Shown: one piece after another, positions 39,401 to 51,549 of the stretch
Position numbering within the stretch: position 1 is the stretch's first letter
Layout: every line of letters starts with the position of its first letter
Assembly (NCBI GenBank): GCA_033065855.1
Contig: JAVXUO010003054.1
Coordinates: 147,899-211,898 of the forward strand
Direction: 5' to 3'
Source: Escallonia rubra
Taxonomy: Eukaryota > Streptophyta > Magnoliopsida > Escalloniales > Escalloniaceae
Length of the DNA: 64,000 nt
Translations under genes and position numbers: made by a program
Notes under the pieces: model-generated
Seen by the model: only the letters and a program-made list of their open reading frames with translations
Database searches by the model: none
Told to the model about the DNA's origin: nothing

Positions 39401-42400
39401 TACATTAAGTAACATGGAAGGTTCTAGAATGCGAGAACCCTTTACTTTGTAGGAAAGATATCTGTTGTTGTCTCCATATAAGTAAGCCTTGTTGGAACTA
39501 TTGGGACAAATTGAGTAATAGATTGCTGCAGCTTTTGCTTTTATTTCATTGGTCTCAGACTCGCTTGAATCATTTCTAGGTCAAACTCCCTTGGTTTGTT
39601 TGAAGATATTAAACACCAAAATTACTGTAGTTTAGAGCACCCCAAACAGCCCAAAAATATATCCTTTTTAGATCCCAACCGTTTCCTAGCTTCTCAACTA
39701 AAAACCTGCTTATCTAAGCCGTACCCCACCCTATTAGTTTGTAGGACAGTCGTAATTGTCCCTTCTAAAGCATCATCCTGCGTTAGGACAGTTTTTTGTA
39801 CAAATACTGATGCCACTATTCAGACACAAGTTAGCACATACACAATGAATAAGGGGTAAAAAAGACGAGACAAGATAAAGTCAATGTACCTCAAGTTCTA
39901 GCAATTAGCAAAAGGGTCAGAAACTCAAATTTGAGATGGAGTTAGTAGTGGAACAGAGGTTAAAAAGGTGAAAGATGTATGTTTTTGGTTTGGAAATAAG
40001 AGTTGCAAAGTACAATATCTAAACCCTATGTTATTCGGGAATTACATACATAGAACATACACTAATATTTTTTCCAACATGACATGGCGGGCAATTGTCA
40101 CTTATCTCCTCTATGTGGCCTTGCCTCTGGTTTAAAGTATTACTAGATGAGAATTTCTGCATGCAAACTTTTTAGTCATATCATTACTTTAGTGCATACA
40201 CATCCATGCAGGTGGCTCTTTTGAATGGGGTAACCATGGGCGGTGGTGCTGGAGTTTCAATTCCAGGGACATTTCGGGTTGCAACTGATAAAACAGTATG
40301 TATTTGACAGTCCTTATCTACCATATGCTATTGTTATCAGTTATCAAGGTTCACAATTTTTATTAATATTTTTTTGTGTGTGTGTTGGGGGGGGAGGGGG
40401 TGCGCTTGATTGTTGGGTTGCCCGGAGATGCAATTTTAGTAGTTACCAGAATCACAGAGCAACGAATTGTTGAGGTGACTGGTTCAAGGTTAATTGGTTC
40501 AATGGGTGGTTCAACCAGTTCTGCCGTTCTCAAAAATTAAGTTTTATTTAATATATCTTGTATACTTTTGTTATATACTCCGTCCGTCCCAAATTATTTG
40601 ATCATGTTTGACTTGCACGCTTATTTAGGATACGAGTCATACTTTACCCCGAGAGAGAGGGAGGGGGGGGGGGGGGAGGGATAAACATTAAAAAACAACT
40701 ACAAAATCTTTCTTAATTTGGAAAGTGATCAATTTTCTTGGGACAGTCCAAAAAGGAAATATAATCACATTTTCTTGGAACGGAGGGAGTATATCTTTGT
40801 GTTTCCAACATAAACGCACGATTGCCCAATCTTTCAACGCGTGTAATACCATAAGCACAGTCAAGTTCAAATCTTGGCAGCGTTGTTTTATTTTTAAGCT
40901 CATTGAAGTTATGCTGGGCTTTTTGAACCCGATCGAAAGGTCTGCTTCACTCAGAAATAAGGTCGGTTCATCTGGTTCGCTCCAGTTCAGCAGCTCAATC
41001 CACCCAAATGCAGCTCGGTTCTGATAACTATGATGCAATGTTCAATTTACTAAGTTTAATCTAGTTCAAACTAATAAAGACATCCCCTCTCTATTCTGAT
41101 TTTACCCTGGCCTCCCTTCGCTTTGCATGTCAGGAGCAAAGACCACCCCTACCATTACGTCCGTCATAAAAAGCATCCACTCTGATGATGTCATGAAAAA
41201 ATAATTGAAGGATAGTTTACCTTGTACCGATTGAGGAAACCATAAGTATTCTCTTTCTTTGTACAATTTACATTGACTTAGTCAAATTAGCGACTCATGT
41301 CTTTCTTATTTAGACATGTATTGCATATGTACATATCAATGCATATGTTTCCAAACCTTTATCTCCCCCTCTCTACCTAATTCGTGCCACCTTAACCAAC
41401 CCAAGTCCAGCAGCACCACTGACTCTATATAAAACTCACAACCATGATCAACCAGTGAACCGGATCAAGTCCGACTTTGTCAAGTGAGGATCCTTATCAA
41501 ATCAGTCTATGAGTGGCAGAAAGCAAACCACAGCTAAAGGATTTGGAATAGATCATCTAGATCTCCAAATTGGCTAGCAAGATCTCTCCCTCTCTATTTC
41601 GTATGTACTTGTCAGTTGATCCTTCTCTTCCTTCAGTTTGCCCTCCATATATGTCTTTTTACCTTTATTTTCTTCTTATCTCCCCCATCTATGTTAGTTT
41701 TCGCACTGCTTTCTCGCCTCCTATTTCTCCTGTCTTTTTCATGTTCGGTTGAGATGTCTATACCTTCATCATCACTACGGGACTTGCCCATAATATTAGT
41801 TGCATATATCCTGTTCCCTTGTTCCTTCCTCATCTCAGTTGACTTTCTATAGCTCTCTGCTTTTTTCTTATTTAATTCTTCTGTTCACCCCTTCTATGGT
41901 AATTTCCACCTCTTTTCTGCTACTTCTTCTGTTCTTCTGATTATGGTTCGACGCTGAATCTTTGAGCCAATATAGTGTTTGTAACTGTTGATGCATCTGA
42001 AACGTAAGAACTTGCCCAAATATCAGTTGTAGCATCATTGTTTAAGATTTATACCACATTGTGTGGTGGAAGGTCTGTGGTGGAAGGTGACGTTACTGGT
42101 TAGGGTAAAAGCAGCATAACAGCCGAATGGCCGATGCTTTTCTACTCCACCGATTATGAAAAGTTTGAAGTTTGCATTTCCTTCAAATGACGAGGGTTAA
42201 ATTGCTGGAATATGGACTTGAGCGTGGGTACTGATGAGAGAAGGTAACGAAATAAGGAGAACAAGGGAGGAGAAAGAGGGTGGCATGGGGGGAGGGAGAC
42301 AGACTGATGCCATCTGGCAGGGATGGAACCATGATTGACATATTTAGAGTAGAATTTCTCATATTATGATAATCAAAAAAGGGTGATGGGGTTCCTAAGA

Positions 42401-45400
42401 AGAATGAGAGCAGCCATAACAACAAGAAATCAATTAAAAGAGGTAAAAGTTATACTGGAACCAATATTCAGAGGCGCTTCACCTAAATAACGAAAGAAAG
42501 AAGAAGTCGTTGCCTTCGGCTGAATCATGAAGGACCAAATGTTTGCCATTAGTCAAACAACTCATGCTTCCCTTCCATACTAAATCTACACTCCTATTGG
42601 CAGTAAAGACTTGAAAAGTGTTACTCATGCATCTCATAGCCAGATAATTTTGTGGGTTGATACAGTGGGATATGGATTTAGCCAGCCTAACTTCTTTTTA
42701 CCGTGGTGTATTTATTTACCACGCTTTACACTCTTTAAAAAGAATGAAACAAGCCAATCTACTCCTCATAGTTACGTCAAGGCAGAAAATTCTGGTTGGT
42801 GACTAGCAAAGATAAGTGAGCCTCAAAATCATAAAAACAGAAATTTGATTGTTGAAGTTTTTGCTCAGAAAAAGCGATTGTGCCACCAAATTGCTTATTG
42901 TTAGATTTTCGTTCTAGATGCAAGCTGAAGAAAAACAGAACTCAAACCTAGCCATTATTTGGGTTGGGATAATCATTGGCTCAAACTGCAAATTGCTTAG
43001 TATGAGCCAGTGGCTGGGACTACTCATCCTATTGAACCATAATTTTTATTTTTTAAGTTCGGGTTTCAATCATTAACCTAATCCTGTGGAATCCTCCTGC
43101 TTAAATGTCTTCATTTCCATTGGATGCCTTGCTTTTGCGTTTGTACATGATATTCGTTTCATGTACGCAGATTGTGCTGCATGATACAAGCATGAAGTGC
43201 ACTGCTATTGTAGCCTTGTTGGCAAAACAATAGTGTCAAAGCTTCTTTTAAGCAATACAAACTAGTTGTCATTTGGACATTTGGCACAGCTATTGTCATT
43301 TGGACAAATGCAGTGGTGCACATTTTCTTGATTTTGTTGTTTCCTAAAGAAAATGGCTCGACATCAAAATGCCACAGGTTCCAAAGTTGCCTATAAGACC
43401 CTCGCTGACTGCAAGAGATTGAGTTGTGGCCCTTTTGTCTGTTCTCTCTTCGTAGCAGCCTCCTCCAACTGGGATGGCTAAACGGTTTTTTTTTGGTTTC
43501 TTTCGTGGGAATGGGGGCCATATTACAAGGCTGTGCAAGATCGAATATTCCATGCTGAATTGTGAAGGCCAAGCTGTGCTATGGGCTTATTTAAAGGAGG
43601 AAGGGCGTTCCTTCGATATGGTTCACTTGAATAGGAAACTATGGAGTTTTATCACTTCTATGCACGTATCTTCTCAGAGGTTGCAGTCTGAGCATGAGCG
43701 AGGGAAATTATTCCAAGTGTGTGGCCACATCTCTCCATTATGTAGGGTAATCAATTTGCCCCCTTTATTTTTGGTTGTTGAGCCACATTGATATTTGCAG
43801 CCTTGCTGGTGTCAAAATAAAGTCTTCTCCGTATTTGGATATCCACTTTTCTACCTGCTTAGTGCATATTATGCTTCAAAATTTTCTCCTAATTTCAGTA
43901 CAGATCCTGTTTGAAATAATGAATCCATTTTTGTGATAATGTTTTACTGCAGTTACCCTGCTTGAAGTGCTATTTCATTACTGTCACGCTTATCTTTTTG
44001 TACAATTGACCTGTGTCAGAATTTTATCATGTTGTCACATAGCTAAATTTCATTTATAAAGCAGTAGGGCCTTCTATCTCGACTCACCGACAGGAGGTGA
44101 ACTTAGATATGCATTTTTGTGTTCTTTCTCTTTGGTGTGGTGTTTCATAGAGAATTGAGCTTTTTACATGTTTCAATCAATGTATGTGCTTGGCTGTGAC
44201 AGCTCACACTCGAAGAAAATGATATTAGCTTGAGTAATTCAGTTAAGTTTTGCTTGAATGAATTTCAGGTTTTCGCAACACCTGAAACATTAATTGGCTT
44301 TCATCCGGATGCTGGGGCTTCCTTTTACCTTTCACATCTTCCTGGTCATTTAGGTAAATTCTAATTTCTATATGACACCTTTCAGTGTGGCACACATACT
44401 CCTTGTTGCTTTCCACATTCCGGAAGTTGAAAAATATCAAGGCTTTGATTTGAAGACATGATCTCTTTTTTTCCATTTGTGAATGTAAGTTCATCATATA
44501 CCTCCATATGCTGACATTTAGTGGCCAAAAGAGAGAATAGCCTTGAATGGCCATATAAAAGTTGCCTCAAGTCGACCTTTTAAAAAAAGTTGACTTAAAG
44601 GCAGAGATGCTGCTTCTTGAAATATGGTGGCATGTTACTCCCCCGATAAAGCCAACGATGTTTTAGACTTTTCCCAAGAAGGATGTATCTTTCTTGTATC
44701 CTTATAATACCGGTTGGATCATATTGTTTCATTACGGACTCTTGAAGCAAGTCGAACAATTATATTGAATTTCTTCTCAAGCACACTCACAATGAGGATG
44801 TCATCTGTCTGTCTGTACTTAAACTACTCAGCATAACCCAAAATAGTAGTATCAATATGCTGTTTGAAATGCTTGATATGGTGGGTTCGGTGTAGCATGC
44901 CGTATTACTTTAGACTTTAGGCAATAAGTGATATTATTTGTTGATATTTGGTATCTTTGGGTTGACCATTTTCGGACATCTGTTAGTTTAGGACTTTCTG
45001 AACATGAAATCACGCCATTTGTTGATATCGAAGTTTTATGAACTTTTTGCTACAAGAGTTATGTAACAGTTTCAATAGCTCGATATCAGGACTTAGCTGT
45101 TGTTTTCAGGGGAGTACTTGGCTCTAACGGGAGACAAATTTAATGGAGCAGAAATGGTCGCTTGTGGACTTGCCACACACTATTCACTCTGTGCAGTCAG
45201 TTCTTGTGGACCATTTTCTTTTATTGATTACTACAAATGTCATTTCCTTGGTCTTGTAAGTAGACATGTTTGCTTTTTCCCCGCAGAATCTTCCTTTACT
45301 AGAACAACAACTTGGAGAATTGGTAACTGATGATCCTTCTGTCATTGAAACTTCTCTAGAGAAGTATGGGTACCTTGTTTATCCAGACAATATGAGTGTT

Positions 45401-48400
45401 GTTAGAAGGTATGCTTTTGATATCACGGAAGCTCCCAGATTTAGTGATTCCATTGATTAATATTGTCACCAAAGAAAGAATATGGCCTCTTTCTGAGTTT
45501 GACCCTTTAGATTTATCAATTGCAAACGAATAATGTTACTCATTGCATCTTCACTTATATTTGCAAAAATCGTTTGCTGGAAGTGTGGTTTGATGGTAAT
45601 AATTCTAATAGGTTTGCAAGTGTTTAAAATTGTTGCTATACTGTCCATATTGCCTTACCTTTCATCCTTTGAGCTTTCTAACATAAAAATTCTGAATGAG
45701 GATGACTATTCTCCTATTTAAATTTGAGGGAAACTTTTTCTGCTTATCCATTTAAGCTGATGTTTTACATCTTTAATTTCGTGAAGGATTGAATCAATTG
45801 ACAAATGTTTCGGGCATGACACTGTTGAGGAAATTATCGATGCTTTGGTATGCTTTCTGTTTCACATGCATATAATATTAGTAGTCGTTATCATCATCAT
45901 CATCTCAGCCTTCGTTCCAAACGTGTTGGGGTTGGCCGCATGAATCCTTTTCATGCAGATCTAAGTAGATATCTTCTTTGTGTATTCTGAAGAACGTTAA
46001 AAGTTTTTGAGAAATAAGTGATGCTTATCCCTTCTTTCTTTAAGGGGCTTGCCATTATGAGAAATGTTACCCTTTGGGATCTCAAACCTGCAAATCATTA
46101 TTCAAGGGCTTGAAATATCTCAAGTGCATCTTTCCCAATTACTTGGGAATGCCTTGATATTATGTGGGAGCCGAACTGATTGTTATCAGTCCAAATTTGT
46201 GTGTTATACATTATTCTATGTGTAACGCCCCCAACTTTGGAAGCTGTTAATTCAAAGTCCTAAAGTAAACAACATTCTACAATATTTACAGTTATACCAA
46301 GTTTAAAACAGAGCAGCTAAACCATTAGTGACAAAATGTCTCCATAAGATAAAAGACCTAAGAATCCATCCTATCAAGATTCCAACCAACACAAGATAAT
46401 AAGCCATGGCTAAAAAGCCAATTACAAAATTCTAGTTCCACATCAAATTACCCACCATATAAAGAAAAGAAAGCTTTTAACTTCTGACCAACTAATTTTT
46501 AATTTTAATAAGTGATTTCGTTTTTTATATTTTTGAGTGTCTAGTTGTTATCTTAAGTGGTTTTTGAGTTATTAATAGTCAAGATCAAGTTCTAACATGT
46601 CGATACATTGATTAGATAAAAGTTTTAGAAGGTATAGAATTGGTTACTCTTATAAGGTAAACTAAAGTTATGCCAACAACACCTACGAATCTTTTAACAA
46701 TAGATTAGGGAGAAGTGTCATGATGCATATGTGACTTTAATAAGTATGGTTTGAGGGGAAAAAAAGGACATGAAAACGAACACGATGACTTGTCACATAA
46801 TTTAAAAGGGATAGGAAAGGAAAAGAACATTATCGCTTCCAAATGCACAATGCTTCGTCTATTATATATGACTAGTTTGGTAACCCGCACAAGGCATGGG
46901 TCGGTTATATTTAATGGCTATCAATATGTTTGAATTTTAGCATATTCCCGTAGAGTTAAGCTCCAGTACTTAAGTATTATGTTGATGGTTTTTGAAGTAC
47001 GATTCATTTGTATTTGAAATAACCCCTCGAACTCAAAATATATCACATTCGTGCCTTTCAGATACAAGCAACATCATTATCAAGAGAAAATGAATAAAAG
47101 GATAATGCTGGAACTATTTCATAATAGAAAATAACGTACCGATTCCACGTTTATCATCTTTCTATACTCGAAATAACAAATAACACTAATGTTGAAGAGC
47201 ACTTAAATTAAGATCCGAAATTCCAAAATAAAATATTCAAAAGTTAAACATGCAATGAGTAATCAATTAATTGGTTTATTTCACATCTAATAGGAATGTG
47301 GCTCTATTTTATAATATTGTAAGCACTAATGCTGTTTTGTACAAAAAAAGATAGATCAAGAAGTTAAATGTAAGGACTTACATAAGATTATATTTCTTAT
47401 GTTCATTCACGTAGTTATATCCATATGAGTGGGAGACCTCTTTTTAATTTCCAACTATATGTGGCGCATCAGTCATCAATATTTCCACTTTATACATATT
47501 TTTGATAGAACTCAGTACAAAAAATTAAATTAAAGATCAATCACAGTCCTCTACAATGAAATTGAAAATTTTAAAAGAAAATAGAAAAGAGGCACAAGCT
47601 AATTGTAAATTTTTGCCTAGACTGAAAAAACTTGCTAAAAAATATGCTGTGAAAATAGACCTTGGAGCATAAATGAAAGCAAGTGGAGGTATTTTACCTT
47701 TCTCTAAGTCAACCCCCATTTTAAAACATTGAATAAACCCTGGAAAAAACGATCTTCTTCGGATAATTCATCCAACCCAAAAGTAAGACCAAGAAAAGCT
47801 ATAAACTCAGAGTATAAAATACTGTGTTATAGTGGCAATATTTGTGTTCTAATTGCTTTGTTTCATGGTCCTATTCGACGGTTTTTCGACCATCCTTTTT
47901 TATGTGTTTTTGAATATATCCAAAGACAATCAATATGATCTATAGTTAACTAAGATTTGAATTATCATAAAATTGTCATACCGCTTTGCCAAGGCCTTTT
48001 TAGGCTAAACAATTACAGAGCGGTGATTATTCTTACAGTCATATAGACTGTGATAGACGGGATGCAGCTGCATAAGGTTACAAAATTTTATATTTACCCA
48101 CAAAGTTCTCAAAATGAATTAAATTATCCGATTACACGAATAAAATAAATGCTCTAATGCCCCAAGCATGCCAAAGCTTCTAATCACGTTTGCGTTTTGT
48201 GGTAAGGTACAAAGCAAACAAAATGGAGGTGGGCAGTGAGCTTGAAAAGCCCAATAAGGGAATCGAACGGGGATTCGTAACAAATGATACAATAATCCAA
48301 AGTCACAAACTAAGCCAAAGCTTTGACGAGCAAGTGACACCAATTTGACAATGATACAAATAAGACAAAACAAATATGCAAACTGATCATTGGTCCTGAG

Positions 48401-50773
48401 AACCCAATTTAAACGCAAAACTCGAAGGCACGAAATCGGTAGCGTAATAGCCGTTGTCAAGAAGGCTATCCAAAAGTCACTAGAAGTGACTACAAAAGCC
48501 ACTAAGTGATTGCAAAAGTTACTACCTACCTACAAAAGTCACCAGATTGACTGCAAAAATCTTATAGACTCCCCCTTGGTGTAAAATGATTTGTTGTTCG
48601 TAATGATCATGTACCACAACGGAACAAATAATTGACAAAAATGCATCAGGGAAAAACTAGCAACATATTCGAATCTCACAAAGTAGTGTCCTACAAGGTG
48701 GCACTGTTGATTTGAATTCAAATAGACGAAAGAGTTTATTAACCAAACTAATTAACGGGAGCACAAAACAACACACCTTCAAATTAGAAAGCGGAACTGT
48801 GTAATGCCAAGATTGAAATAATGGGGGACAAAGTCCATCAGCCTTCAAGAGGGCGAATGACTATACATGAGGATGAATCATTTGGATAAAATAATTTTAT
48901 GTGATGGTTGTGTTCTTGACTGAACACAAGAAATAGAGATTGAGATGGTGAACAGCATGCATGTATACGCCATAATTGGAACAGTTCAGCAAGCTGAGTA
49001 TCCAATAAAAAGGAGCAAATACAGTAGTGTGAATATAACGAGGGACTGCCATGGAAATAGGATTATGCATCAAAATTAACAAAAGCTCTTGAATATAATC
49101 AGGTTACGAGATCCTAAGTATGTCTAGAAAACAAAAGAAAATGATCATCCTTACCACAGCAAAAGATAGAAAATCCCTTAAAAAATGTTATAGTAAGTGG
49201 TACTATTGGGTTGAATTTCAATTGACAAAATCGTTTACTAAGAAAAAGAATAAACCAGAGTACAAAAGAACACAAGAGGGCTGTGTGATTCATGGTTTAC
49301 TGATTCAAGGACAAGTGAATACAACCAAAAGGTCAACCAAAATAACTAAACTATGAAGTTGCTAACTGGAGGTGATTGGCTGGGAAGTAAAAAGAGAAAC
49401 TGATTAAGAGCACAAGGCCATGGGTGACCAGCTGCCATCACTGCTTGGAGGTGCCACCGGGGTACACTACTAATCAAAACGGCTATGTATGTGATGATGC
49501 AGTAGTGCATCTTCCTGGCTGTGGAAAATAAAATGATAGACCAAAAAAGATGGGACAATAAAATAAAAAAGAAAAAGCTAATTGTCAACAACTTGAGTAA
49601 CGAAGACCCTTACCACAGCAAAATTAGAAAACCCTTACCTTAATCAAGCTATTCGGCGACGAAATCCATGAAGCACATCCTTTGGAATCTAACGAGCTGC
49701 CCAAATCCCCCAAACCCTTCTCCCTGTTCTTTCGGCTTAAAGGAAGAAGAAGCTGAAGAACCAAAAGGGGCTGAAAATCCCAATTGTAAAATAACGGAAA
49801 CTCTAAGATGGAAAATTACTAAAAGACCCCTCCAACTTTAAGTACTTATTTATCTCTCACCCAAAACTTTCTGATATTACAAGAAGGGCCTAAAACTCTT
49901 TACTAGAGACTATATCACAAAAAAAGGGGGAAAAAAAAGTACGGGATATTACACGATGTCCTGTCGGCTACCTCATCTTCATGCATTTTCATGCATGTGC
50001 CGGCTCCATTGCCTTCTTGTCTGAGGGTATTTGGTGAATTTTAACTTGTATCTCTTATTCGCGTACTTGTTGAGGCATCACTTTTGATTTATTTATCCGA
50101 CTATTTTCAGGAAAGTGAGGCCACTAAAACAGATGATGCATGGTGCATTTCGACCTTAAAAAGGCTAAAAGACGCTGCCTCACCATTGAGCTTGAAGGTT
50201 TCCTTAAGATCAGTAAGTTTTTTCAAGGTTTCCTCACCCTGTTTGTGCAAACCAATTATGTACATTAGGTGAACTCCACTGCTATCTTGTGTCAGATACG
50301 TGAAGGTAGATTTCAGACTCTCGATCAGTGTCTGATTCGTGAATATCGAATGTCCATGCATTCAATCTCTGAGCAGATTTCGACTGATTTTTCTGAGGTA
50401 TAATTTCTTGATTTTAATTTCATTAGACATTGTTATCTTCATCAATGTGTTTGCTCCTGTATGTCCTTATTAGGGGGTTCGCTCACGTTTGGTGGATAAA
50501 GATTATGCACCGAAGGTATCAACATTTTTGTTTATTTTGCCTAGGTGGCCTTGTAATGATCTTTCTCGAGTTATAATCATTAGTTGCTGCAATGTTAACA
50601 AGTTTTTATTTTGTCGTCGTGTGATCATGACTTCTTTCCCACCAAAACTGCAGTGGAACCCTCCGACGTTAGAACAAGTATCCAACGACATGGTTGATCA
50701 GTACTTTTCTCCCCTCGGTGAAGTTGAGCCTGATCTAGATCTTCCAACAAAGCAGCGAGAAGCATTTATGTAG
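30581..50773 (+). CDS. 3-hydroxyisobutyryl-CoA hydrolase-like protein, mitochondrial
   Basis: Crotonase-fold thioesterase of the HIBYL-CoA hydrolase family (valine/branched-chain catabolism). Exons: 30581-30700, 30783-30863, 31114-31182, 31305-31368, 33310-33389, 40212-40295, 44269-44353, 45110-45195, 45287-45408, 45787-45847, 50111-50212, 50296-50397, 50474-50515, 50654-50773. They join to 1218 nt, 405 aa, with all phases matching and GT-AG introns. Residues 1-31 are Arg/Ser-rich without acidic residues (MRSLISALLRRRCVRF), a mitochondrial presequence. Oxyanion-hole segments are GSGRAFSAGGD (91-101) and NGVTMGGGAG (143-152). The PET and PDAG motifs supply E172 and D180, matching the catalytic Glu/Asp of the family. 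The substrate is inferred from the family. Plants have several paralogues, so in vivo specificity is open. Introns 5, 6 and 10 are swollen by transposons. Confidence 0.95.
31369..33309 (+). other. Intron 4 of the hydrolase gene
   Basis: 1.94 kb. A stretch at about 31720-32290 has coding-like runs broken by stops (FEMQEETAFYFGQVIDK; LEKMIDL), but I cannot assign a family. A GGGT-rich run lies at 32023-32041. Otherwise AT-rich and unremarkable. Confidence 0.5.
33643..33961 (+). repeat. 5' LTR of the intron-5 gypsy element
   Basis: 319 bp, TG at 33643 and CA at 33960-33961. It aligns with 39490-39782 at the start (GGAACTATNGGGACAA), middle (AACAGCCCAAAAAATAT) and end (CTTCCAAGGCACCGTTCTGC). Confidence 0.65.
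34721..36249. mobile_element. Mutator-like element (MULE) with 9-bp target duplication
   Basis: A perfect 9-bp duplication TGTATATAT flanks it (34712-34720 and 36250-36258), the size made by Mutator transposases. The long terminal inverted repeats start GGGATTCCTTCCCCACCC on the left and GGGAGTCCATCCCAAGTG as the complement of the right. They share GGGCTCCTTTTTTC and ATCCACC/GTCCACC further in, over about 65-80 bp. The interior has no transposase. It holds a GGT/GGTGG-rich block (35585-36110) and a minus-strand open frame of 90 codons (35299-35571, starting MQNTDQNSKSDADPKL) that I do not recognise. It could be a Pack-MULE carrying a gene fragment. Related terminal-like sequence flanks it at 34500-34690 and 36260-36440. 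Confidence 0.8.
36458..36486. repeat. (CT)n microsatellite
   Basis: Uninterrupted CT run just beyond the MULE. The following 400 bases are CCA/CAC-rich and give a spurious His/Pro-rich open frame. Confidence 0.95.
37510..38440 (+). pseudogene. Decayed gypsy RT, RNase H and integrase fragments
   Basis: EVQSFHGLAAFYSCY matches the RT C-terminus. PVLNLSDFDKVFEVACDAS then GHPISYFSKK matches the RNase H start. LKHWHYHLIHRQYLIYLDHE and a frameshifted GVENEVADTLSRKSSLL-like stretch match its end. The integrase is reduced to a tail, EQFMNRNTGSPFEVAYRLKP. Several frameshifts and stops, and a large internal deletion. Confidence 0.85.
38490..39145 (+). repeat. Two to three tandem copies of a 178-bp unit
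   Basis: GTCGATGGTGCAGAGTTTTT at 38838 recurs as GTCGATGCTGCAGAGTTTTT at 39016, with nearly identical sequence following for about 125 bases (TATAGTGAAACATTTGG and TACTCAAGGTGGAAGATC). An older related copy lies at 38490-38615 (TATAGTGAAATGTTGGATG then AACCCTCTATCAAG). It lies between the integrase tail and the 3' LTR of the gypsy element. Confidence 0.8.
39490..39782 (+). repeat. 3' LTR of the intron-5 gypsy element
   Basis: 293 bp, begins TGTTGGAACTATTGGGAC and ends near CATCATCCTGCG, where the usual CA has become CG. It aligns with 33643-33961. Confidence 0.6.
40578..40789. mobile_element. Stowaway MITE (Tc1/mariner type)
   Basis: The left end is CTCCGTCCGTCCCAAATTA. The complement of the right end is CTCCCTCCGTTCCAAGAAA. 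TA flanks both sides. 212 bp with no coding capacity. A GA and poly-G run lies inside at 40650-40680. It lies in intron 6 of the hydrolase gene. Confidence 0.9.
40790..44268 (+). other. Remainder of hydrolase intron 6
   Basis: About 3.5 kb, AT-rich, with overlapping short open frames on both strands (for example 43159-43572 minus and 43474-43791 plus) that match no family I know. No transposon border identified. Confidence 0.5.
45886..45965 (-). mobile_element. Au-like SINE fragment
   Basis: TCAGCCTTCGTTCCAAACG then GTTGGGGTTGGCCGCATGAATCC follows an ATC-repeat. This is a degenerate form of the conserved 3' portion of Au SINEs (CCCAAACTAGTTGGGGTCGGCTACATGAATCC type) in antisense. It lies at the left end of intron 10. 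Confidence 0.5.
46221..49953 (+). repeat. Probable solo LTR of a large Ty3/gypsy element in intron 10
   Basis: It starts TGTAACGCCCCCAACTTT and ends TACGGGATATTACA, the typical outer ends of long Tekay/Del-type LTRs. The flanking pentamers are CTATG (46216-46220) and CGATG (49954-49958), matching at 4 of 5. At 3.73 kb with no gag-pol traces it is best read as one long LTR left after recombination. A shorter internal-deleted element is possible. A Helitron-like 3' end may be nested near 46871-46901. Confidence 0.55.
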
Positions 50774-50950
50774 TCTGCTGCACGAGTTGTTTATAATTCT
50801 TAAAGGCCTTTGAAAGGAGAACTCTGTGGATAGGAATTGCTCATCATTTTGGGGAAGTTATTTTAATTGCATGATATAGAATAGGTTAGCTTTTATCCTG
50901 CAATACGACGTGTTTATGGTTTATGGGTGTTCATTACCAAAAAAAAATTT
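50774..50950 (+). terminator. 3' UTR of the hydrolase gene
   Basis: AT-rich sequence after the TAG stop, ending in an A-rich run at 50940-50948. No single canonical AATAAA is obvious, as is common in plants, so the cleavage site is approximate. Confidence 0.35.
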
Positions 50951-51549
50951 TGAATGCATTGGTGATAGATATGGTGCGGTGCAGCCAACTGATAAGAGGA
51001 GAGGATAATAACTCCTGAGTCTCTTCTGATAATCCCTCCATCTTGATAGATCTCAAATATCCGCTACGCCCGTCATGTCGATTACCGTTACACTCGAGAT
51101 CTTCTCATGTTCACAGGTCCCACTGGAATTTTCTACTACTCTACTTCCGTGCGAGACCCTGATTTGATTTTATGTTCATTCTCCGAATTTAATCGAAAGT
51201 GGTATTACGACTCGTAGGCAAAGCCCGTTTAGCTCGGTCATGTGTTTCTTTTACTTCTGCGATTTGTTCCTGTATAATAAGACACAAAATGTTGAGCAAT
51301 ATTTCTTCTATCTTGGATGACAGGTGCCCCACAGAAAGAACTAGTTTCCTTTTTTATTCCTTTTTGGAGAGAATGAAAAAAAATATATACCATGATAGAC
51401 AACTGTACAACCAAACGTTGAGATCAAAGTTGCAACACAAAGAAAGTAAACGTAAAACAAGTAAAACGGAAAGCCTAGGAACAAAACACTACTAAGGCAG
51501 AGAGGACAAAAGCTCTCATCAGGGAAGTGTCTCAGGGTATACATCTACG
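50951..51549. other. Intergenic sequence, nothing recognised
   Basis: Short open frames only; no family or repeat border recognised. Confidence 0.5.

Larger units (their letters stand above)
33643..39782 (+). mobile_element. Decayed Ty3/gypsy retrotransposon in intron 5
   Basis: Two short direct repeats act as LTRs: 33643-33961 (starts TGTAGGAACTATGGGGACAA) and 39490-39782 (starts TGTTGGAACTATTGGGACAA). Both contain AACAGCCCAAAAA and ACACCAA phrases. After the left copy comes TTTGGCGCCAGATATGGG, a degenerate primer-site-like sequence. A gag-like piece (FFRKLNPTAFLDSLISW) is at about 34335-34395. RT, RNase H and integrase fragments are at 37.5-38.4 kb. The five flanking bases do not match, so the borders are approximate. 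A Mutator-like element is nested inside. Confidence 0.7.

Noticed and set aside
43159-43791. Overlapping opposite-strand frames of 137 and 105 codons in hydrolase intron 6
   Set aside because: Neither matches a known family and they are mutual shadows. Treated as chance frames.
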